The translations under genes were made by a program, and so were the position numbers. A stretch of DNA of 64,000 nt from Candidatus Melainabacteria bacterium (GTDB lineage: Bacteria; Cyanobacteriota; Vampirovibrionia; Gastranaerophilales; Gastranaerophilaceae). Positions 52,899 through 62,419 of the stretch are shown here, piece after piece; the first letter of the stretch is position 1, and every line of letters begins with the position of its first letter. The stretch is from assembly GCA_022009935.1 (NCBI GenBank), contig CP091731.1, forward strand, positions 496,001 through 560,000. The letters run 5' to 3'. The notes under the pieces are model-generated. The model ran no database searches. It was not told where the DNA came from and saw only the letters and a list, made by a program, of their open reading frames with translations.

Positions 52899-53110
52899 AT
52901 GGAAAATAGTTCTTATAAAACAAGTATATGCGGGTTATTTGCAAGTAGTGCCATTATTATATATGGTATTATTATATTTTGTCGAACTTTTTCTTTTGAT
53001 TTAGTAACTGTTTTATACGCACTAAAAAATCTTTTATTTGCCGGTATTGTATTTGGTTTTTAGGATTAAAAATTGGAGAATTAGTTGATTATTCTCTTGT
53101 TAAAAAATAA
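52899..53110 (+). CDS. Small two-helix membrane protein
   Basis: About 70 residues: MENSSYKTSICGLFASSAIIIYGIIIFCRTFSF gives one helix, and LYALKNLLFAGIVFGFLGLKIGELVDYSL, after one missing T near 53060, gives a second. It ends 32 bp before the histidine kinase gene and is probably in its operon. No family is recognised; an accessory role to the kinase is possible but only inferred from position. Confidence 0.6.
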
Positions 53111-53142
53111 AAAGTGTTAAACTTTAAAGTTGGAGTTTCAAT

Positions 53143-54768
53143 ATGTTTTCATGGCTTAATAAAATAAAAAGAACGTTAAAATTAGAATTTACATTACTTA
53201 CAAGTTTGCTTGTTATGTTGATTGTTTTATCTATATCATTTTATGTAATGACATTCGTTAGAAATTTATCACAAAATGCTTCAAATCAATCTCTGATGTT
53301 AAATGAGACAATTGCCCGAATGGTTACGGAAATGGCTGCAAATGGGATAAATACTAATTCATTGCCAAAAATTCAAACTGATATAGAAAACATGATGAAA
53401 GTTAATTTATTATCTTATGTTGTTGTAAGAAATGTTAAAACAAAAGAAATCGAATTTTCAACACTACCTGACCTTAAAAATAAAAAATTATTTCCAAGTA
53501 ACAATTTAATCACAGAAATCAGAAAAAGAACAAAATGCCAAATTGCGAACGTGAAACTTACAGCCTTGTAAATAGTTTTCCACAATATACAGTTCACATA
53601 GGTTTTTACCAAGACCCGGTTTTAGTTTCATCTCTTGACAGTTTTAGAAAAAACCTTGCAGGTTTGGTCGCTATTTTTATATGCTTAGGATTTTTATTAT
53701 CTCGTTCAATGGTAAATATGGTAATAAGACCAATTAACCAACTTGTTGATTCAAGCACGAAAATGGCTCGAGGCGATTTGTCAAACAGAATTGAAGAATG
53801 TGTTTATATCGAAATAAACAGACTTATTTTCGCATATAATATTATGGCTGAAAATTTGCAACAGTTATATAATTCTTTAGAAAATAAGGTAAAAAGAAAG
53901 AACTAAAGAATTAAATAATGCTTTAAATGAGCTTAAACAAACACAAGCTATGATGGTTCACAGTGAAAAAATGAAATCCTTAGGTGAACTAGTTGCAGGT
54001 GTAACTCACGAAATTAATAATCCTATCAATTTCATCTATGGTAACTTAATATACTTGAAAGATTATACAAGACAGCTTTTTGAACTAATCGATAAATATA
54101 ATAGTTATGAAAACGAAATATCAGATGCTCACAAAAACGAAATTGAAGAAGAAAAAAAGAAATCGATATTGATTTTATAAGAAGCGACTTACCTTCTTTA
54201 CTTCATAGTTGTGAAGAAGGTACCAATAGAACAAAAAAATATCGTCGCTGATTTAAAGAACTTCTCTCGTATGGAAGAAGCTGTATTTAGTGATGTTAAT
54301 TTACCACCTGAAATTGATACTATTTTAAATATATTACATAGCAAATATAAAGAAAGAATAAAAATTCATAAAGAATACGAAGAAAATTTACCAATGATTG
54401 AAGCTTATGGCGGTCAATTAAATCAAGTGTTGATGAATATACTCGATAATTCAATTGGGGCTATTAAAAATGAGGGAAATATTTGGATTAATATTCATAC
54501 AGAAAAAGACAAAAACAAATGTATTATTCAAATAAAAGATGATGGTTGTGGAATGGATGAACAAACCAAAGAAAAAATATTTAATCCGTTTTTTACAACA
54601 AAACCTGTAGGTCAAGGAACAGGGTTAGGACTTTCCATAAGCTATAAAATTATTCAAAGCCATAACGGTCAAATTACCGTAAATTCAAAATTAAATGAAG
54701 GCACTACTTTTAATATAGAATTACCAATAAATCAGTTACAACAAAAAAGTAAATATATAATAGTTTAG
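53143..54768 (+). CDS. Membrane sensor histidine kinase
   Basis: About 542 residues. N-terminal helix (FTLLTSLLVMLIVLSISFYVM), a periplasmic sensor of about 130 residues, a second helix (LAGLVAIFICLGFLLSRSMV) and a HAMP linker (RPINQLVDSSTKMARGDLSNRIEE). A coiled-coil leads to the HisKA-type site MKSLGELVAGVTHEINNPINF with the phospho-accepting His, then the ATPase domain: N box LNQVLMNILDNSIGAI, G1 DDGCGMDEQ, F box and GQGTGLGLSISYKI. Shifts lie near 53540, 53895, 54160 and 54225. It is followed after 12 bp by a response regulator gene, its likely partner. Confidence 0.92.
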
Positions 54769-54780
54769 TTAGGTGACAAA

Positions 54781-55790
54781 ATGGATTATAATACAATTTT
54801 AATTGTGGATGATGAAGAAGATAATTTAGCATTGTTATATAGAATATTTAGAAATAAATATACAATATTAAAAACAACATCCCCAATTGAAGGATTGGAA
54901 ATAATAAAAAAATAACAACGTTAATGTAGTTATATCAGACCATAAAATGCCGGTTATGGACGGTATAGAATTTTTGGAAAATGTTGCAAAATATAATCCG
55001 GATATAATTCGTATTCTTGTCACCGCATTTTCTGATGCCTCTATATTGATTGATTCAATAAACCGTGCCTCTATATATCAATATGTAAAAAAGCCCTATA
55101 ATCCTCAGGAAATGACTCTTATTGTTGAACAAGCAATGGAATATCAACAATTAAAAAATGATAACAATATTTTAGTTGCTGATTTAAAAGATTTATTTTC
55201 AGGAACTATTATGGCAATTATTGAAGCATTAGATGCTAAAGATTCTTTTACGTTAGGTAGAAGTCGCCGAGTTGCCTTTTATGCTTTAAAAATAGCTCAA
55301 AAACTTGAATTGAGCAAAGACGAACAAGTTAAAATAGAACTTGCCGGTCTGCTTCATGATATAGGAATGATTGGTATAAGTGATGATATTCTTTACAAAA
55401 CAGAACCTTTAACAAGTGAAGAGTATACTCAAATAAAAGAACACGTTCAACATGGTGTCAAAATTTTAAGCGAAATAAAACAGTTAAAAGATGTGATAGA
55501 AATAGTAAGATATCATCATGAAAAAATATGATGGAAGCGGTTATCCGCTTGGACTTGTTGGCGACGATATACCATTGGGAGCAAGAATTATTGCAATTTG
55601 TGATACTTTTGACTCAATGATTTCCTATCGTGCATATCGTCAGGCTTTAACACCGAATGAAGCCTTAAACAAAATTAAAACTTTAACTTATACACAATTT
55701 GACCCAAACTTAGTCCAAGTTTTTGAGGAAGTTTTCCCATCAATAATTAATGAGATAAAAAATTATGATAATTTATATTTAAAACTTTAA
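54781..55790 (+). CDS. Response regulator with HD-GYP c-di-GMP phosphodiesterase domain
   Basis: About 336 residues. Receiver domain with acidic pocket ILIVDDEEDN, phosphoacceptor VVISDHKMPVMDG, LVTAFSD and YVKKPYNPQEM. The output is HD-GYP: GRSRRVAFYALKIAQKL, LLHDIGMIGISD with the metal-binding HD, EHVQHGVKIL, VRYHHEKYDGSGYP with the GYP motif, and GARIIAICDTFDSM. Shifts lie near 54915 and 55525. It resembles RpfG-type enzymes that degrade c-di-GMP when activated by a kinase. The stop is followed by a terminator at 55798. Confidence 0.93.
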
Positions 55791-55797
55791 TCATAAT

Positions 55798-55829
55798 AAA
55801 AAAGCTGTTAATATACTTAAACAGCTTTT
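55798..55829. terminator. Terminator between convergent genes
   Basis: AAAAAAGCTGTT and AACAGCTTTT pair around a 9-10 base loop, between the HD-GYP gene and the His-tailed membrane protein gene. Confidence 0.75.
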
Positions 55830-55869
55830 AACGTTAAAAAACTAATTAAATTAGTGGTTAAAACGTATT

Positions 55870-56967
55870 TTAATGATGAGAATGTCTATGTCTATGTGTA
55901 TGTGAATGTGAATGTCCGTTTTCATCTCCATTTCTATAGCCTATACCGGCTTTGTATCCTGAGATTGAATATAAAATTGGCAAACAAGGTTCGATAAACT
56001 TTATACCGTTAAATACACCGACAGTTGCAAAATCATCAATATGCAAGCCCATATCAGCAAGCTCAACTTTGCGTTCAGAGAAAAGCGAGTCTTTTTCGTG
56101 ATTTTTCTCTTTTAAAAGTCGTTTTTGTTTTTCTTCTTTTGTTTCAAAAATTGGATTGATTATTTTTTTGCTAATCCAATTGGCAATTGCACTTCCACCA
56201 AGTACCCCCTGTCGCCATAATCCCCAAAACCATACCAACAACACGCGCTGTTTTACTTTCAGCCCATTTTTGTCCTTTATTCGCAAAAAGCTCCAAAACT
56301 CCTAAAGCACCGGCTGCACCAATGTTACACAAGAAAATATTTGCCAAATATTGAAAAGAAGCTTCTTTAACCTGGTTTGGAACTTCTTTTTTCCAATTTT
56401 TTTATCAGTAATCATATTGCCTGAAATTCCACCAACAACACCTCCAACAACAGGTAACAATCCAAGATAAGATAAACTTCCTAATTCTTTGATTATGTCT
56501 TTTGCTTTTTTGTACACACAGGCGGTGGAATAAGTTTGTCCATTATTTTTTGAGCTTTGTCTGTGTCCAGATTTTTTAATTCTTCACCAAGCTGTTGAAT
56601 TTGTTTTGGGCTAAACGCCTTACCTTCACCACTTTTGAAATAAGTTTTTTAGCATTTTCGCTTAAATTTTTGTTATTTTTCAAAATTTCATCAGCTATCT
56701 TTTTTTGACTTTCAATAGTTTTTTCACAGAAAAACTACCAAGTGTTTGTCTTGAAGCCAGCAACGCACCAGCTATTGTTCCAGCTAAAACCAAAGCGGTT
56801 TTTATAAAAGTGTCCTTTTTCTTTTTTTCCGGTGCTTTATAGGTTTCTATTCCACATTTCACAACTGCCCCACCAATTAGAAGTGCCGGAACTGCTTCCC
56901 CTAATTTGGCTACAACAACCGGCTGGTCAATGCTTTTTCCGATAGAACTAAAAGAATTTATTTTCAT
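55870..56967 (-). CDS. Membrane protein with His-rich C-terminal tail
   Basis: About 366 residues, joined across shifts near 56720, 56515, 56390 and 56210. The N-terminal part reads MKINSFSSIGKSIDQPVVVAKLG and has a hydrophobic stretch (VPALLIGGAVVKCGI), then a second (FIKTALVLAGTIAGALLASRQ), a charged middle, and two more helices (LPVVGGVVGGISG and VVGMVLGIMATGGVLGGSAIANWI). The C-terminus ends GHSHSHTHRHRHSHH, nine His in 15 residues, suggesting metal binding. No family is recognised. The reading frame agrees across segments, so it is a real gene. Confidence 0.65.
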
Positions 56968-57092
56968 TTTACCTCAATTTCTAAATGTTCACTACCCCAA
57001 ACATTTTATGTTTAAATTGTACGTTAGACCAAACATTATGTCAATAGTTATATTAATTTTTGTAACAGCTATTGAGTATTACTATTAGGAGT

Positions 57093-57120
57093 ATGACAAA
57101 TTTTTATAACATGGTATAAT
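57093..57120 (+). promoter_or_regulatory. Promoter of the Bax-inhibitor-like gene
   Basis: ATGACA at 57093-57098, 16 bases, TATAAT at 57115-57120, with TGG just before the -10 (an extended -10). It ends 29 bp upstream of the ATG. Confidence 0.6.
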
Positions 57121-57149
57121 ACTATGGATTAAAGGATAAGGAGGTTTTT

Positions 57150-57893
57150 ATGTTTAACAATAATCCTGTAATTCAGGAAAATGCCCTTCAAGGCGGAAAC
57201 TATACCACAATTGGAGCTCCTATGACAATTGGAGGTTCAATTGTAAAAACATTTGTGTTGCTTTTATTTTTAGCAATTCCTGCATTTGTGACTTGGTATC
57301 AATTTTCATTAGGTTATATGGACAAAGTTCAATTCATTATGATGGCAGGCTTAATTGTAGGATTTATACTTGCACTAATTATAACGTTTAAGCAAACTAC
57401 ATCGCCTTATTTGGCTCCTGTATATGCTTTTTGTGAAGGAGCTTTTCTAGGCGGATTTTCTGCGCAAATTGAAGCTGTATACCCCGGAGTTGCCATTCAA
57501 GGAATTGCACTTACATTTATGACAACTTTTGCTATGCTTGTTGTTTATAAAACAGGCTTAATTAAAGTTACAGACAAGTTTAGAGCCGTGTTGCTATCGG
57601 CAATGGGGGGGATATTTTTATTATATTTAACATCGTTTATCTTAAGCTTTTTTGGAAAGCAAATTCCATATTTGTTTTCTTCTTCTCCAATTGGCATAGG
57701 ATTTAGCATTTTTGTTGTAATTATTGCCGCTTTAAGTTTGTTGCCTAATTTTGATTTTATTGAAAAAGGCTCACAAATGATGCTTCCAAAATATATGGAA
57801 TGGTATAGTGCATTTGGAGTTATGGTAACACTTGTTTGGTTATATTTGGAAATTGTTAGACTTCTTGCAAAATTAAGAGATAGTAACAGATAA
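57150..57893 (+). CDS. Bax inhibitor-1/YccA-like membrane protein
   Basis: 247 residues, unbroken, with seven membrane helices. It starts MFNNNPVIQENALQGGNYTT behind AAGGAGG. The pattern SPYLAPVYAFCEGAFLGGFSAQIEAVYPGVAIQGIALTF, ending ...FDFIEKGSQMMLPKYMEWYSAFGVMVTLVWLYLEIVRLLAKL, is the YccA/Bax-inhibitor family form (the acidic residues of the C-terminal half are conserved). Some members act as pH-sensitive calcium channels or modulators of FtsH; the role here is unknown. ftsH lies elsewhere in this window. Confidence 0.9.
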   Translation: MFNNNPVIQENALQGGNYTTIGAPMTIGGSIVKTFVLLLFLAIPAFVTWYQFSLGYMDKVQFIMMAGLIVGFILALIITFKQTTSPYLAPVYAFCEGAFLGGFSAQIEAVYPGVAIQGIALTFMTTFAMLVVYKTGLIKVTDKFRAVLLSAMGGIFLLYLTSFILSFFGKQIPYLFSSSPIGIGFSIFVVIIAALSLLPNFDFIEKGSQMMLPKYMEWYSAFGVMVTLVWLYLEIVRLLAKLRDSNR

Positions 57894-57914
57894 AAAAATT
57901 AAAATAAAAGTTTT

Positions 57915-57948
57915 AAAAGGTTGTCAGAATATTTTGACAACCTTTTTT
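57915..57948 (+). terminator. Terminator after the Bax-inhibitor-like gene
   Basis: AAAAGGTTGTCA and TTGACAACCTTTTTT form a 12-bp stem with a T tail. Confidence 0.88.
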
Positions 57949-58073
57949 ATACAAAAATAACTAATTTATTTTTTACGTTTTAATTGAAATTTGTTAAAAA
58001 TTGTAACGATTATTAAAGTTATCCTCTACTTGTAACGTAAATAGTTTTATCACACAACAAGTAAGAGGAGAAT

Positions 58074-60353
58074 ATGGAATTATGTACAACTATATTTTTT
58101 AATGGAATAAATGCTTCAGATATGAAAACAAGGATTGCAAATAAGCAGGCTAGGGTGAAACAAATTATCGAAATTAAAGAAAGTAATAAAAAGGATGAAG
58201 AAAAAGAAAACGAATTAAGAAAAATAGAAGGTTTTCAAAATTTAAGCCGCGATCAAATACATGTATTACTTGGTATAAAAAAGCAAGAATATAAATCTAC
58301 ACCTAGAGAGGAAATAGTAAATGCTTTAAAAAGAATGCTTAACTATAAAAAATAAAAAAAAGAATTTGGCTGATTCTCCAGATTTCAAAATTACACCTTA
58401 TGAAGAATATGATGAAAATGGAAACGAAAAAATTAGATTTTAAAATGCAAAGCATTAATTTTATAGTACGCAAACTTAAACAAAATAAAGGCATTAAGAT
58501 TAGTGATATTATTACACAATTGAAAAAAAAATGCCTGATGAAAATGACAAAAAAGAACTTGATAAAATTGCAGAAACAGTATTTTTAGAGAAAACAAGTT
58601 CAGACTTTGACGAACAAATAAAAAAGGCTGCAACACCTGAAGAAAAAGCAGAGATTACCCAAAAAGCCTTAACATACTTTAATTCCTCTGCAATACACTA
58701 TTTTGATTGTTATGATAAAGCTTTTTTAGCAAACAAAAATGATTATAAAGCACTTTACTTATTTTGTCTTAGAAAAGAAAGTATTTTTATGAAAAAACAG
58801 CTGAAAAAAACAGCTGAAAAACCAGCTGAAAAACCGGTTGAAAAATTAGTTGAAAATGAAGAACCTCTAAGATCAGCTATACAAGAAATGGAAATTTCCC
58901 CACAAATTCAATTGTCCAAAACTGAAACAAGAAGCAATGAAATTGTTGAAGAAAAACCTAGAATTCAACCGAAAACTGTTCAACACAACGATGAAGAAAT
59001 GTCCATAATTCCAACAGACTCCACTGTTCAACAGCCTAACAACAGTAAAAATGAGGTTAAAACACAAGATATAGAAAATGCAACACAATCTAATGCTAAT
59101 ACAACTATTTCTATTGTTCGACCTAAAAAACATTTTTTATGAAAAAAGAAACAACAATTGAATTACCTGATACTACTAATAAAAAACACAACTGTTTTAT
59201 ACACTCAAGACCAATATACAATACCAAAAGAATTAAAAACAAAATTACTTGGTATAAAAAGTTTGGCGAAACACAAAGATGATTTTAATATGAATTCGCT
59301 TATTTGCTTAAATACAGGTTTAAATGGTGCCCCAATTTATGCAATGGAACTTAAAGACAATGTTAAACTCAAAAATGAAAAGGAATTAGATTCAGATAAA
59401 AAATGCTTTTATCAAAACAAAACTTTTGAACAAAACAGATTGATCTATAGAATGGCTGACGGGTTTGGAAATATAAAAATTATGTGGTGCTTGACAGTAG
59501 TATAACAAATCAATACACCACTAATCAATATGCACAAAAAATATTACAAAACAAAGAAACAGAATTACAACTTGGAATAGTTTCATCAACATTTGGTAAA
59601 TTAGTGAAGACCGAAAACGCTTTATGTGAGCAAATAAAATCCGTTACACCTGCTATATTTAATGGCAACATATTAAATCAAAATGCCCAAAATGCCTTTA
59701 AAATTCTTGGTCTCCCCTTAAACAGACAATATGAAACAGATACACTCAATATGTTATATTACACAAATGAAAAAGGTGAAAAAAGTGTTCACAGGACTAT
59801 CTTTAGCGCCATATCCAGTAATAACGTTATCTTTAATAAACTATCAAAAGACCATAGTTGGAAGTAATATTGATTCAAGGTCTATTCTAGAAAAAGCACT
59901 TCTTTCTATAGACACAGACACGAATAAAAACAGAGCACGCTTCTTCTTTAAAGATGATAAGTGTTATTATACTGAAAACGTTAGCGAGCTTAAAACAGAT
60001 AAACCACAAAACATTGAAAAATTAAAAGAAAGATTCGAAAAAATTAAAAACGAGTCATCCTGTTAGTTTTGATGGTACTATTTTTCCGCAAGATTCACAA
60101 ATTCTTTTAAAACTTCTTGGTTTAGATGTTAACTAAACTTTTCAAACAAATGAATCTTGTGAAATTTTAACCAAAGACGGAAGTACCACTGATGCAAAAA
60201 ATAGATTTTGATAACACCTGTAAATTAGTAACTCAAGAAGCAAGCTAAAATATTGAAGATTTCATTTAACAAATCAAAGAGCAAACAAACTTGCCCAAAG
60301 AACAAAACTGTGCTTTAATTGAAATAGAGTGTAGTTTTATAAAAGAGCTTTGA
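58074..60353 (+). CDS. Large hypothetical protein, many frameshifts
   Basis: About 760 residues when frames are joined; shifts lie near 58350, 58440, 58530, 59140, 59190, 59490, 59840, 60055, 60135 and 60200, nearly all at A or T runs. It starts MELCTTIFFNGINASDMK behind AGAGGAGAAT. The N-terminal third is basic and helical (NLSRDQIHVLLGIKKQE). A low-complexity linker with four (A/V)EKP-like repeats follows near residue 245 (TAEKPAEKPVEKL), then a Gln/Ser/Asn-rich part and a globular C-terminal half (VLDSSITNQYTTNQYAQKILQN). It may be two genes split at the ATG at 59139. No family is recognised. It lies immediately before ndk. Confidence 0.5.
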
Positions 60354-60355
60354 TT

Positions 60356-60813
60356 ATGATAGAAAGAACATTTGTGGCAATAAAACCTGATGGTGTAAAA
60401 CGTGGGTTAATTGGTAAAATTCTTGAAAGACTTGAAAATAAAGGTTATAAAATTATTGGCATGAAAATGCTTAAACCAAGTGTTGAACTTGCTCATAAGC
60501 ACTATGCTGAACATGTTGGCAAACCGTTTTTTCAAAGATTGATAAATTATTTGACTTCAGCTCCAATAATCGCAATGGTATTTGAAGGTGAAAATGCCAT
60601 ATCAGGCATTCGCCATATAATGGGGTCAACAAAACCTGACGAAGCTGAACCGGGAACAATTCGTTGCGATTTTGCCATCCGTAAAGAAGCAAATGTCATT
60701 CATGGTCCGATTCACCTGAAAGCGCAAAACGTGAAATCGCTATTTGGTTTAAAGATGAAGAACTATACGATTGGCAAAATATTATTGAAATAATGAAATG
60801 CGATAATGAATAA
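60356..60813 (+). CDS. ndk: Nucleoside diphosphate kinase
   Basis: About 152 residues. It starts MIERTFVAIKPDGVKRGLIGKILERLENKGYKIIGMKML. Landmarks: YAEHVGKPFFQRLINYLTSAPIIAMVFEGENAI and the active-site region with the catalytic His in NVIHGSDSPESAKREIAIWF, read after one shift near 60706. It ends ...IMKCDNE and overlaps tgt by 8 bp. It balances nucleoside triphosphate pools by a phosphohistidine intermediate. Confidence 0.95.
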
Positions 60814-61935
60814 AGGTGAATATTTTAAATTTGAAGTTATAAAAGAATGTAAAAAAACAAAAGCTAAAGCTTGTGTTTTCAAAACTCCACATGGAGAAAT
60901 AAAAACACCTGTTTTTATGCCTGTTGGTACAAATAGCGTTGTAAAAACTCTTACAAACGACCAACTGTATAATACAAATGCACAAATTATTTTATCAAAT
61001 TCTTACCACCTATTTTTACGTCCCGGTCATAATTTAATTAAACAATTTGGTGGATTGCATAAATGGATGAATTGGGATAAACCGATATTGACAGATTCCG
61101 GCGGTTTTCAGGTGTTTAGCCTTGCTAAAACACGACAGATTAGTGAAGATGGGGTAAAATTTAAAGATCCCAAAAGCGGAACTACTTATTTTATAAATCC
61201 CGAAGTTTCAATGGAAATACAAATGGCACTTGCACCTGATATAGCAATGGCTTTTGATGAGTGTGCACCTTATCCTTGTTCTTATGAAGAGGCTAAAAAA
61301 TCTATGGACAGAACACATAGATGGCTTGAGCGTTGTTTTAATGCTCACAAAAAGGATGACCAAGCTCTATTTCCTATTATTCAAGGTGCTTTTAACGATG
61401 AGCTTAGAATTGAAAGTGCAAATTATATAACAAAAACTTTTCAGATGCCGTGGGCTATGCTATTGGTGGTGTATCTGTTGGTGAACCGACTGATATTAAA
61501 AATCATCTTGTTGAATTTACCGCTCCTTTGCTTCCAAATAACAAACCTAGGTATTTAATGGGAGTCGGCACTCCGCTTGATTTGTTGGAAGGTGTCAAGT
61601 TTGGAGTTGACATGTTCGATTGTGTTTTGCCAACTCGAAATGCTAGACACGGTTCTTTTTTCACATCTTTTGGTCGCAAAATTATTAAGAACAAAGAATT
61701 CGAATACGACAACTCTCCACTTGATGAAAACTGCGATTGTTATGCTTGCAAAAACCACTCAAAAGCATACATTCGTCATCTTTTTCGCATGAATGAAGCA
61801 ACTGCCGCAACTTTGTTATCCATTCACAACACTCGTTTCTTAGTCAAATTTATGGAAGAGATGAGAGAGGCTATACTTAATGACAGTTTTGTTGAATTTT
61901 ATAACACTAAAAAAGCAATGTTGGAACAGTCTTAA
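60806..61935 (+). CDS. tgt: Queuine tRNA-ribosyltransferase
   Basis: tRNA-guanine transglycosylase exchanging guanine-34 for preQ1 in queuosine-type tRNAs, about 376 residues. Landmarks: TPVFMPVGTNSVVKTLTNDQL, ILTDSGGFQVFSLAKTR with the catalytic Asp, MAFDECAPYPCSYEEAKKSMDRT, PIIQGAFNDELR, GGVSVGEP (one shift near 61450), VDMFDCVLPTRNARHGS with the nucleophile Asp, and the zinc site CDCYACKNHSKAYIRHL. The 3' end overlaps the convergent gene at 61907 by 29 bp. Confidence 0.96.
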
Positions 61936-62320
61936 TTTTTTTATTTTCTTTACTCATAATATAAGCATTACCAGCACTAACAATTCTTGTAACCACTTGT
62001 CCGATTCTGCTTGCAATAAGTACAAAATTCCAAGTACCCAACCCTAAAGGTGTAAGTTTTGTTCCTTTATTAAGAAAATTTTCAAGATATTTTGCCATAC
62101 CACGAGGTCCAAACCGAACAACAACATCACATAATAAAGCAGCTGCAAAATGAATAGCTCCTTCTTTAATTCGTCCATCCAAAAACTGCCCTGCCCCTGG
62201 ACAAATAGCAGAAGCACAAGCTTTTGTAATTTTTTTATCAAAAAAAGACGGCTTATTATTTTTTCTTTGTTGTTTGTCAATTGCATTTACTGCAGCGACA
62301 GCACCAATTGTAGCTAACAT
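61907..62320 (-). CDS. Small membrane protein of unknown function
   Basis: 137 residues, unbroken. It starts MLATIGAVAAVNAIDKQQRKN. A CPGAGQFLDGRIKEGAIHFAAALLCDVVV segment fits the P-G-x-G-Q-x-x-x-G pattern of small TM2-like or DUF5683-type membrane domains; a second helix is near TWNFVLIASRIGQVVTRIV. Its 3' end overlaps the end of tgt. The function is unknown. Confidence 0.65.
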   Translation of the reverse strand: MLATIGAVAAVNAIDKQQRKNNKPSFFDKKITKACASAICPGAGQFLDGRIKEGAIHFAAALLCDVVVRFGPRGMAKYLENFLNKGTKLTPLGLGTWNFVLIASRIGQVVTRIVSAGNAYIMSKENKKIKTVPTLLF

Positions 62321-62419
62321 ATTTCACTATACTATTTTACTATCTATAATATATATAAAAAATACATTTACATAAAAATTGACATTTGGTACTAAAGTAT
62401 TAACAATAATTTACAAAAT

